NCBI GenBank assembly: GCA_943371245.1
Contig: CALRTY020000013.1
Location: forward strand, 1-64,000
Length of the DNA: 64,000 bases
Direction: 5' to 3'
Origin: UBA5018 sp947463165
Lineage (GTDB): Bacteria > Cyanobacteriota > Cyanobacteriia > PCC-6307 > Cyanobiaceae
The position numbers and the translations under genes are program-made. The stretch's first letter is position 1. Each line of letters begins with the position of its first letter. This document shows, one piece after another, positions 47,081 to 54,060 of this stretch. The notes under the pieces were generated by a model that was given only the letters and a program-made list of their open reading frames with translations, was not told the DNA's origin and searched no databases.

Positions 47081-47351
47081 AGCCTTACAAACAAGCCCTT
47101 ACCAGCAAACGAAGCTCTACAAACAAGCATCGACCATCAAGCAAAGCCTTACAAACAAGCTCTAACCACCAAGCACAGCCCTATAAACAAACTCTAACCG
47201 TCTAGCGTAGCACCATAAATCAGCCCTGATCGACGAGCAAAGCTCCACAAACAAGCATAGACTTGCGAGAAAAACTTCACAAATAAGCCTTAGCCAGCAA
47301 GTAAAACTCCATAAATAAGCGCAGACTAGCAAGAAAACCTTTGCAAATGCC
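47081..47351. repeat. 32-bp degenerate tandem array, 8+ units
   Basis: Units start at 47081, 47113, 47145, 47177, 47209, 47241, 47273 and 47305, with a worn ninth to ~47351. Consensus begins AGC(C/T)YTACAAACAAGC and ends with AAGCAA-like text. Every position varies along the unit, so there is no fixed repeat with changing spacers. Begins 23 bases after the dnaB stop. Confidence 0.9.
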
Positions 47352-47568
47352 AGGGCTCGCTTAACGTGGGGCTTACTCAAAAAAGGGCACGCTAGACATG
47401 CGAATTGATTACGCCACTGATCAGCCAATCAGCTAACTATTAGCCCCGAAAATCATTTAGATATAGATTGATTGCCGCAAGCAAAATCTAGAGATTATGG
47501 GCACAGAGACGGAGGGTAGCAGTAAAATGCAGTGACTATAAATGCTGATTAGCCTAGCCGCAAGGCCC

Positions 47569-47596
47569 ATGGCGGATGGCGGATGGCGGATGGCGC
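47569..47596. repeat. 7-bp microsatellite ATGGCGG, 4 copies
   Basis: ATGGCGG x3 then ATGGCGC, at 47569-47596, followed by a related ATGTCGAAGG. Confidence 0.8.
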
Positions 47597-47819
47597 ATGT
47601 CGAAGGTGCAGGCGCATGGCAGTAGTCGAAAAATAGCGCACTTCGAAGTACCATTCCGCTTTACGAGCCAGGGAAAAGCCAAGTATTACAATACTTTTCA
47701 CACCTCAAAATCGGCAAGATTTGGCTTTTTCGAGATGACCCACAGCAGACGATAAAGTCACAGGGGAAATACAGCTAGTATGCAGAGAGCATGCATGAAG
47801 CATGAAGGCAGCAGGCAAG

Positions 47820-47940
47820 AACCAGGCAGGCAGATAGGCAGACAGGTCGGCAGGCAGGCAGGCAGGCAGGCAGATAGGCAGACAGGTCGACAGGCAGGCA
47901 GGTCGGCAGGTAAATAGGTAAATAAGCAGGCAGACAAGAA
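47820..47940. repeat. 4-bp (GGCA)n microsatellite with higher-order copy
   Basis: About 120 bases of GGCA/GATA/GACA/GGTC tetramers. A longer word (GGCAGATAGGCAGACAGGTC) occurs twice, near 47827-47850 and 47869-47892, showing duplication above the 4-bp step. It then changes into (AGGTAAAT)2. Confidence 0.88.
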
Positions 47941-48073
47941 GTGCGCAGAATATTGGTATAAAACAGATAGATAATAGGCAGGAAAAATCAAGGCTAACTG
48001 GGTGTCTTACGTCTATCACAAGAAGGCTGAGCACTTTATACTAATTGCCATCAAGTTGTTGATTGCAATTAAG

Positions 48074-48170
48074 GAAGCTCTGACAAACCCTAGCCACGGC
48101 CAATGGAGCCCCGCTGCTGCAAAGTGCCTCGGGTCGTTGGGTCATGGAAATCGAAATTTATCAGAGCTTC
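48074..48170. mobile_element. 97-bp MITE-like inverted-repeat element (candidate)
   Basis: Ends GAAGCTCTGACAAA (48074-48087) and TTTATCAGAGCTTC (48157-48170) are 14-bp inverted repeats with one mismatch. The 97-bp span has no coding capacity. This is the shape of a miniature transposable element or a deleted insertion sequence. No clear target-site duplication is seen, so the call is tentative. Confidence 0.45.
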
Positions 48171-48338
48171 ACTAGGGAATAAACAAGCACCGCAGCCCAA
48201 AAGAGACCCTGGGAAACTTTAATTTTACCAGGGACAGATCAGATGGCGATAGACAGCAAAATTACAGCACTAGCAACTTATCAGCTATCTAGAGCTGCCA
48301 AAAATGCCACGGTACTTTTGCAGGAGTCAAATGACAAA

Positions 48339-48545
48339 TCAGGCACTGATAAAGTTCGTAACCGCGGCATTATTACCCTGGAGGCTAGCGGCATAGCCAA
48401 AGCCCCACAGGCCAATGCCAACATTGGTGACATCATTAGACTGCTTTATGCCAGTGAAATTGGTCACCTTAGTGATGCTAGGCACCTTGTAGCCGCCGCC
48501 AATCAGTTCGGCTTGCACATCGGCCAGCAGGTTGATGTTAGACAT
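48339..48545 (-). CDS. Double-glycine leader peptide (bacteriocin/RiPP precursor-like)
   Basis: 68 residues from ATG 48545, with GGAG 7 bases upstream. N-terminus MSNINLLADVQAELIGGG looks like a double-glycine leader: acidic helix, hydrophobic positions, then GG, as in peptides cut and exported by C39-peptidase ABC transporters. The ~50-residue remainder is neutral, Asn/Gly/Val-rich, without cysteine, and contains VGIGLWGFGYAASLQGNNAA, which is small-residue rich like pore-forming or self-associating core peptides. No transporter or modification enzyme is in the window, which is common for such genes in picocyanobacteria. It sits in AT-rich, repeat-filled DNA. Upstream frames on the same strand add 31 codons without an RBS and were not used. 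Confidence 0.62.
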   Translation of the reverse strand: MSNINLLADVQAELIGGGYKVPSITKVTNFTGIKQSNDVTNVGIGLWGFGYAASLQGNNAAVTNFISA

Positions 48546-49228
48546 AGATTTTCTCCAAGGAAAGATGGAAAGGAGCATCGTCAGATGCCCAGCAAAATTA
48601 TTAATCGACAAACGAGTGGGGCAAACAGAAATTGGCACTTTCGCGGCACTTTAGCTGCAACTACGTTCATTTACGCCCGCCAAGCATCTATCCACTTAGG
48701 ATATATTGAGAATCCACGGAAAACACGCCAAAGCAATCTGCTTCATAGCCCATTTACGCCGCAGCTTAATCATGCTATAGCTATTTTGTATGCAGGAAAT
48801 TCATGCCATGGCCAATCCAAGCCATGGCCAATGAACGCCTTAGCCAACCCAATCCAGAGTCAATCCACTCTAGAACTAATTCAATCCGGAGTTAATCCAC
48901 TTCAGGGTTAATTCAATCTAGAGTCAAGTCAATCTAAAGCCAAATCAATCTAGATGATATCGCGAAAGGCGCCAGGATACACGATATCACGCAGCGAGAA
49001 GCATTGCAGCAATTTTATAAACAAACTCAGGGGAGCGGAGTCGGCGATTTTCGAGATATCAAGAAGATGCGAGGAGCAGAACTAGCATCAAAACGCCCTT
49101 GAAAATCCAAGCCACGGCCGAAGATGCACTGATGTCGCAAACATTACTCGGCTGACAAGATCGCCCAAATGCCTGTTAATCAAAATCTCATTCATATAAC
49201 AGAAATATCAATCGAAAATCTAGCCTTC
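48546..49228. other. 683-bp gap with 16-bp repeats
   Basis: Contains the 16-bp array (48805-48961). Just after it, ~48955-49100 on plus, a short frame (REALQQFYKQTQGSGVGDFR then a TGA near 49100) looks mildly coding-like but has no start or recognised family. No terminator for feoB was found. Confidence 0.45.
48805..48961. repeat. 16-bp tandem array in two families
   Basis: First, GCCATGGCCAATCCAA and GCCATGGCCAATGAAC at 48805 and 48821. Then, from 48850, seven 16-base units alternating CAATC(C/T)(A/G)GAGT(C/T)AA-type with CACT(C/T)(C/T)A-type, ending at about 48961. Confidence 0.85.
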
Positions 49229-51058
49229 TTAGGCCATAATCAGCCGGCCACCCTGATATACAATGAACGCCATGACCCAGGCCAAGCCGAGAGACCAACC
49301 TAAAGAGAGCAGAGCAAAGCCTCGGCTCTTGGACTCTTGAAGCTGGGCGGCAATAGTGCCCAAACAGGGGGTATAGATTAGCACAAATGTCATAAAACTG
49401 AGCGACTGCAAGGGGGTAAGTGCAGCACTCATTGAGGCTCCCAGCGTGGTTTCGCTGCTGTTATAGATTACGGCCATGGCCCCCAGCAGAATCTCCTTAG
49501 CTATAAAGCCAAAAAAGAGCGACACAGTTAGGGAAGGATTCATGCCAATTGGAGCCAATAAAGGCTGGAAAAACTGGCCAATTCCATCAGCTATTGTGTG
49601 GCCAGAGCCCTGAATTGCCCCAGGAGGCAAGTTTGTGAGCAGCCATATTGCCGCCGCTCCCAGCACAATGAACAGCCGAGTGGTGGCCAGAAAATTAACC
49701 ATTGAGCTCCAGGCCCGTCGCAAGATTGTGCGTAAACTTGGATTACGATAGGGGGGCAATTCCAGCACGAATGCCTCCCGGCTGGGGAAGACTCTCTTAA
49801 ATACCAATCCAGTGATGATCGCCGCTACAAAACTCATCAGATAGAAGCCAAATACCACCAGGCCAGCCGCCCACCATGGTCGCGGGAAGAATACCCCAGC
49901 CATGAACACGAACACGGTTAATCTTGCTTGGCAAAGGGCAAATGGAATCACCAGCATCGTGAGCAGGCGCTGGGCAGGATCTCGAATCACCCGAGTGCCT
50001 AAAATTGATGGGACATTGCAGCCAAATCCCATAACCTGCAGAACAAAAGCCCTTCCATCTAGGCCAAGCCAGTTCATAAAGCCATCCATCAGGAAAGCCG
50101 CCCTAGGCAGATAACCAGAATCCTCTATAACCGCAAGCATTAGATAAAACAGAAAGATAACCGGCAAGAATGTGGTAACGGTACCCACCCCCAGCCATAC
50201 GCCATCAACCAAGAAACCCCGCAGAAATTCCGGTGCACCGATGGCTGTCAAGCCAGGTTCCAGCAAAACCGTTTGCAACCAGTCAAGCCCAGAACCCAGC
50301 AGATCCTGCAAAGGCTTGGCCAAGGCGTATAGAGACTGAAACAGCAGCAGTACTATCCCCAGAAACAGCAGCACCCCAGCGAAGGGATGCAGCAGCCAAC
50401 GGTCCAAACGGCGGGTACGCCAATGCACCAATTGCTCAGGCTGCTGAACGCATTTATCTACCAGATTTTCGAGACGAGACTCCAGTTCATCGGCGGGAAA
50501 CTCTGGCGGCGGCAACTGAAGCCTGGCCAAACGATCAAGCAAATCGCCGATACCCTCATTACGCTTGGCACTGATCGCCACCACAGGAATGCCCAGCCCC
50601 TCTGCCAGGGCAGGGGCATCGATAACCACTCCCAGGCGACGGGCTTCATCGCTCATATTTAGGGCCAGTACTGTTGGCAAACCCAGGGCCAACACCTGCA
50701 AAACTAGTCGGAGCTGGGCCGCAATCTGACTGGCATTAATAATCACCAGCACCAAATCAGGAGGGGTTTGGTGCAAAAAATCTTTCACCACGGCCTCATC
50801 GGCGCTATGGCCATCCAGGTCGTGGATGCCAGGCAGATCCACCAGCTGACGGGACGCCCCGCCAGCCCCTGGAGGCAGGGGGCCACGCATCAGCTCCACC
50901 GTGAGCCCTGGCCAGTTAGCAATCAGGGCATTGCCACCGGTAAGCCTGTTGTAGAGGGTTGACTTGCCGGTATTGGGCATACCCAACAGGGCTAGAGTCT
51001 GCTGCTCCCCTGGGTTAGACGGGCTCGTACTGCCATGACAGCTATTACCAAGTACCAT
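49229..51058 (-). CDS. feoB: Ferrous iron transport protein B
   Basis: 609 residues. N-terminal GTPase (G1 GMPNTGKST at 26-34; G3-like DLPGIHDL; G4 NMSD), then a membrane domain with Gate motifs 'CNVPSILGTR' and 'CLGTIAA', all typical of FeoB, which imports Fe(II). Shorter than E. coli FeoB (773), as is common in cyanobacteria. No feoA is adjacent. The ATG lies 2 bases after the phosphoesterase stop, so they are one transcript. Confidence 0.94.
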   Translation of the reverse strand: MVLGNSCHGSTSPSNPGEQQTLALLGMPNTGKSTLYNRLTGGNALIANWPGLTVELMRGPLPPGAGGASRQLVDLPGIHDLDGHSADEAVVKDFLHQTPPDLVLVIINASQIAAQLRLVLQVLALGLPTVLALNMSDEARRLGVVIDAPALAEGLGIPVVAISAKRNEGIGDLLDRLARLQLPPPEFPADELESRLENLVDKCVQQPEQLVHWRTRRLDRWLLHPFAGVLLFLGIVLLLFQSLYALAKPLQDLLGSGLDWLQTVLLEPGLTAIGAPEFLRGFLVDGVWLGVGTVTTFLPVIFLFYLMLAVIEDSGYLPRAAFLMDGFMNWLGLDGRAFVLQVMGFGCNVPSILGTRVIRDPAQRLLTMLVIPFALCQARLTVFVFMAGVFFPRPWWAAGLVVFGFYLMSFVAAIITGLVFKRVFPSREAFVLELPPYRNPSLRTILRRAWSSMVNFLATTRLFIVLGAAAIWLLTNLPPGAIQGSGHTIADGIGQFFQPLLAPIGMNPSLTVSLFFGFIAKEILLGAMAVIYNSSETTLGASMSAALTPLQSLSFMTFVLIYTPCLGTIAAQLQESKSRGFALLSLGWSLGLAWVMAFIVYQGGRLIMA

Positions 51059-51060
51059 GA

Positions 51061-51966
51061 TCAGGTTCCGCCGCTGCCAGCGGCGCTGACAAGGCGGCCC
51101 GGTGGCAAAATCAACGCCCGATCGAGGCGCTGCCCCTGGGCATCCCAGGCGGTGATCGTGAGGCCGTCGCGATTGGCCTCCAACTCGGCAAAACTAAACC
51201 GGCTAATCGCCCTAGCGCTCTGATCTGTAGGCTGCACAGGTCGCAAATAAGCCCCACCACCGCCAACCACTAGGTAGGTGGTGCCATCGATCGGCTTACT
51301 GCGCTCATAGTGATGCTCATGGCCATTGATGTAAAGCGCCACGCCATAGCGCCGGAACAGGGGGGCAAAGCGCCGTTGAGCTGCTTGATCGTTGCCGTAG
51401 AAGCCGGAGGAATACACCGGATGATGGCCCACCACTACTTTCCAAACGGCGCTGCTGCGGGCCAGGGATTGGCTCAGCCAGGGCAGCTGACGCGCCCAGT
51501 CGGCATTCACATTCGTATCTAGGCAGAAGAATTCCACCAAACCCTGCCGCAGCGAATAAAAACGGCCTTTCATGCCAAATGGGCGATAGGCAAGCTGCTG
51601 CTCACCATTGGCCGTGCGGATGTCATGGTTGCCAAGCACCGCATGGAAGGGCACGCCAGCGGCAATCAACTCCCGGTAGGGCTTCTCAAAGGTGGCCTGC
51701 ACCATAGCTATATCTCCCGCCGGATAAATGTTGTCTCCCCCCAGTAACACCAGATCCACTGGCCTCTGCCGATTAACCAGGGCCATTTGCTGAGCCACGG
51801 CCCGCTGATTGGCATCGCCGCTACCGGTGTCTGCCACCGCCAAAAAGCGGGTGGTGGCTCCAACACCTGCCCAGACAGAGCGCTGCAGCAGCCAGGCTGG
51901 AGTGGCCAGGCCGCCCCAGGCCAGCAGTTGCAGAAAGCGTCTTCTGTTTAACGGCGGCAATCCCAT
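51061..51966 (-). CDS. Tat-exported metallophosphoesterase
   Basis: 301 residues. Twin-arginine signal RRRFLQLLAWGG at 8-19, with cleavage near AWA/VWA. Metal-binding blocks of the purple-acid-phosphatase/calcineurin fold: 'ADTGSGD', 'LLGGDNIYPAGD', 'AVLGNHDIR', 'VVVGHHPVYS' and 'INGHEHHYER'. Likely hydrolyses phosphoesters in the periplasm. First gene of a pair with feoB (2-base gap), and downstream of the Crp-like regulator; the 18-bp repeat lies between. Confidence 0.92.
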   Translation of the reverse strand: MGLPPLNRRRFLQLLAWGGLATPAWLLQRSVWAGVGATTRFLAVADTGSGDANQRAVAQQMALVNRQRPVDLVLLGGDNIYPAGDIAMVQATFEKPYRELIAAGVPFHAVLGNHDIRTANGEQQLAYRPFGMKGRFYSLRQGLVEFFCLDTNVNADWARQLPWLSQSLARSSAVWKVVVGHHPVYSSGFYGNDQAAQRRFAPLFRRYGVALYINGHEHHYERSKPIDGTTYLVVGGGGAYLRPVQPTDQSARAISRFSFAELEANRDGLTITAWDAQGQRLDRALILPPGRLVSAAGSGGT

Positions 51967-51982
51967 GGCATCAATCGCTCAA

Positions 51983-52090
51983 CATCATTGTGGGCGCCGG
52001 CATCATTGTGGGTTCCGGCATCATTGTGGGTAGCAGCATCATTGGGGGTAGCAGCATCATTGTGGGTAGCAGCATCATTGGGGGTGCCAG
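51983..52090. repeat. 18-bp tandem repeat, 6 units
   Basis: CATCATTGTGGG followed by 6 variable bases, repeated six times at 18-base steps from 51983 to 52090. Units 3-5 carry TAGCAG and alternate T/G at position 9; units 1, 2 and 6 have other tails. Lies in the 5' region of the phosphoesterase-feoB transcript. Confidence 0.93.
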
Positions 52091-52143
52091 GGGTAGTGGG
52101 GGCGAATTCAGCTCAGGCATAAATCAGCCACTAAAGATATAGC

Positions 52144-52734
52144 TCAGGCGGCCAGGGAAATGTTTTCCATCAAGGCCGGCGCCAAGCGCAGCCCTGGTTC
52201 ACTGCTGGGGGATTCCAATAGGCCCGCCTTGCGGATGCGGGTGATCAGCCGGGTGGTGGTTACTCGTGTGGTGCCAATCAACTCGCCAATGCGTTCATGG
52301 GTGAGGCGAAACGGCAGGTGACACCAATCGCCACAACGACGACCCATGCGATGCACCAACAGGGCCAGCAGGGCGTGCAACCGCTGCTCAGCATTGCCCA
52401 GATGGCGGATGCGCAGCAATTGCAGGGTCCATTCATTCACCGCATCGGCTCCCCCGCCAGCAGCGGCTGGGCAGGTGCGGAAGGCCAGGGGGGTGAGCGC
52501 TTCAATGCAGACCCCTTCTGAGCACAGCCGATCCGTCCGCAGCTGATCACCTGCTTGCAGGAAGGCGATGGTCATGCCTTCGGTGTCTTCACAGGGGCAA
52601 TAGACCCGCGCCATGCCCTCGAGCACTTGGACGCAGGTGCCACTGGGATGCAGGCTGGGATCCAGCAGCACGGCCTGACCAGCTGGCATGCGTACGGCCG
52701 GGAGGGCGGGATCGGCTGGGGGAGAGAAGCTCAT
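52144..52734 (-). CDS. Crp/Fnr-family transcription regulator
   Basis: 196 residues. N-terminal cupin-like cNMP-type domain is short and lacks a clear cAMP-binding signature (AVLLDPSLHPSGTCVQVLEG). C-terminal winged HTH reads LTHERIGELIGTTRVTTTRL. Similar to Crp-like regulators found near iron genes in cyanobacteria (IdiB type), which fits the feoB neighbour, but I cannot fix the orthologue. Upstream lie a perfect 10-bp inverted repeat and Fur-like sequences. Confidence 0.87.
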   Translation of the reverse strand: MSFSPPADPALPAVRMPAGQAVLLDPSLHPSGTCVQVLEGMARVYCPCEDTEGMTIAFLQAGDQLRTDRLCSEGVCIEALTPLAFRTCPAAAGGGADAVNEWTLQLLRIRHLGNAEQRLHALLALLVHRMGRRCGDWCHLPFRLTHERIGELIGTTRVTTTRLITRIRKAGLLESPSSEPGLRLAPALMENISLAA

Positions 52735-52759
52735 CGAGGTGGGACTTGGTCATTAGATC

Positions 52760-52788
52760 GCGGCCACTCCGCAGAAGCGAGTGGCCGC
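52760..52788. promoter_or_regulatory. Perfect 10-bp inverted repeat upstream of the Crp-like gene
   Basis: GCGGCCACTC (52760-52769) and GAGTGGCCGC (52779-52788) with a 9-base centre, 25 bases before the start codon of the regulator. Either an operator (possibly for autoregulation) or a 5'-UTR hairpin. It does not match the usual Crp half-site TGTGA. Confidence 0.5.
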
Positions 52789-52869
52789 TCGGACTGAGGC
52801 GACCGCGGGGCCTGCAGGCCAAAGACGAGACCAAGAGCTGGCACCGCCCGGCCGCAGCAGTAACCACTG

Positions 52870-52925
52870 TTGCGAATCGATCTCAACTTAGCCCCCATCC
52901 CCGCCCTGTTGCAAGCGATTCTCAA
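52870..52925. promoter_or_regulatory. Two Fur-box-like elements (candidate)
   Basis: TTGCGAATCGATCTCAA (52870-52886) and TTGCAAGCGATTCTCAA (52909-52925) share the frame TTGC-A-...-CTCAA. The second has the half-site GATTCTCAA common in Fur boxes. A third CTGTTGCGA word follows at 52938. Near a likely iron-linked operon. Confidence 0.35.
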
Positions 52926-53210
52926 TAGCAGCCAAGCTGTTGCGACCGCTCGCCGCTTGCCGCAGAAGAGTTCTGCCACTGAATTTTTTAATCATTCATT
53001 CAGGCGGCGAGAAGATCACCCCTGCGATTACACCCAAATCAGCTTCGCGATCTCGCCGGCCAATTAGCGATGGACCAGATTTATGCGATTAGCTACCGTT
53101 ACTGAACGGGGGTATGGGCCGCCGCCAGAACCGATTGGAACCCGGCAGCTGCTGCCCCTTGCGGTTAAGACTCCAGAGGGCCTTTGCTGGGAACCAAACC
53201 CTTGACACCT

Positions 53211-53384
53211 ATGCCGCTGCTTCCCCGCTGGCGCTTCATGACCGATGAAGCGAAGGCTTTGGTCAAGCGTTCCGCCTGGTCTGCTGTCGTGGTGGTGCTG
53301 GTCTTGCTGGTATTCAGGGCACTGGTTCCCTGGGTGCTGCTGGCCCTGATCGCCTTTTGGCTATGGAAGGCAGCCAGCAAGTAG
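53211..53384 (+). CDS. Small two-part membrane protein
   Basis: 57 residues from ATG 53211. Basic N-terminus (WRFMTDEAKALVKRS) then one long hydrophobic helix (AWSAVVVVLVLLVFRALVPW, continuing VLLALIAFWLW). Conserved-looking small cyanobacterial membrane protein; function unknown. Confidence 0.6.
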   Translation: MPLLPRWRFMTDEAKALVKRSAWSAVVVVLVLLVFRALVPWVLLALIAFWLWKAASK

Positions 53385-53435
53385 CTGCCCGCCGCCACGC
53401 CCGCCGCCCCTCACGCCGCCCTAGCGCGACAAGCC

Positions 53436-53463
53436 AAAAAAAAGCGGACCCCTCGGACCCGCT
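53436..53463 (-). terminator. Intrinsic terminator
   Basis: On the minus strand a ~9-bp stem with two G-U pairs (53443-53463) is followed by eight T (A-run 53436-53443 on plus). Ends the small membrane-protein gene at 53568-53744. Confidence 0.7.
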
Positions 53464-53567
53464 CGATGACCTCCCAAATCATATGACATTTTGTAACGGC
53501 CCCCTTGCGGCGGTGCATTTTGGCGATCCGTTGTGGCGCTCCCCTGCTCCTGTTGCGGCACTGGGGG

Positions 53568-53744
53568 CTACCTCGCCTGCTGGCCCCGCTGCCAAATCCG
53601 CTCCAGGGACTGCCTCGCCTGATCGGTAGTAGCGGGTCTGGCAACCAACTGCCGGCGCAGGACGGCGGCGAAACGCCAAGCCTTGATGGCCAAAGCCACC
53701 GCGAATACCGCCCAGGGCACCAGCATCCAGATCGGGTTCTCCAT
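53568..53744 (-). CDS. Small membrane protein
   Basis: 58 residues from ATG 53744: MENPIWMLVPWAVFAVALAI, then a basic cytoplasmic part with QLVARPATTDQARQSLERIW. One N-terminal membrane helix. The pattern is conserved in my experience among picocyanobacteria, without an assigned role. It has its own terminator. Confidence 0.65.
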   Translation of the reverse strand: MENPIWMLVPWAVFAVALAIKAWRFAAVLRRQLVARPATTDQARQSLERIWQRGQQAR

Positions 53745-53769
53745 CAGGTCACTGCTCGCCAACATCCAA

Positions 53770-53889
53770 GCGTTACCGCCAGAACCTAAATATTATTGCC
53801 AACGCCCAGGCATTACAGCCAGAGCGTAAATACCATTACCAAGGGACAAACATTGCCGCCAGCGACTAGAAACTGCTAAGAAAATAACA
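53770..53889. repeat. 40-bp degenerate repeat, ~2.7 units
   Basis: Units at 53770 (GCGTTACCGCCAGAACCTAA...), 53810 (GCATTACAGCCAGAGCGTAA...) and a worn third at 53850. Steps of 40 bases. Located between the small membrane gene and tRNA-Cys. Confidence 0.75.
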
Positions 53890-53946
53890 AAATATTGTTA
53901 ACGCCAACAAAAATCTGAGATTAATTTCTTGTCTAGTATCTAGACA

Positions 53947-54017
53947 AGGCGGCACCCAGATTCGAACTGGGGATAAAGGATTTGCAATCCTCTGCCTTAC
54001 CACTTGGCCATGCCGCC
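53947..54017 (-). tRNA. trnC: tRNA-Cys (GCA)
   Basis: 71 nt on the minus strand. Acceptor GGCGGCA / TGCCGCC with U discriminator (typical for tRNA-Cys), anticodon stem GAGGA / TCCTT enclosing TTGCAAA (anticodon GCA), and T arm CCCAG-TTCGAAT-CTGGG. CCA is not encoded. Confidence 0.97.
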
Positions 54018-54060
54018 GCCGGGGAGCAAACTCCCGTGGACGGATCGTATCAGCCGCGCC

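Larger units (their letters stand above)
47058..48338. other. 1.3-kb repeat-rich, gene-free region
   Basis: After dnaB: a 32-bp array (47081-47336), a 7-bp array (47569-47596), a 4-bp microsatellite (47820-47940) and a short inverted-repeat element (48074-48170). No supported gene; frames in it owe their length to repeat periodicity. Composition drops well below the flanking genes in GC. Confidence 0.65.
52735..53210. other. 476-bp gap with candidate control sites
   Basis: Divergent region between the Crp-like gene and the small membrane protein. Holds the 10-bp inverted repeat and two Fur-box-like words (52870-52886 and 52909-52925). No convincing gene; a 65-codon plus-strand frame at 52870 is not supported. 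Confidence 0.45.

Noticed and set aside
47081..47351. CRISPR array (32-bp periodicity)
   Set aside because: All positions vary along each unit, there is no invariant repeat alternating with unique spacers, and no cas genes are present.
48243..48911. 222-codon plus-strand open frame
   Set aside because: Antisense to the peptide gene at 48339-48545 and ending inside the 16-bp tandem array; composition is not coding-like and there is no RBS.
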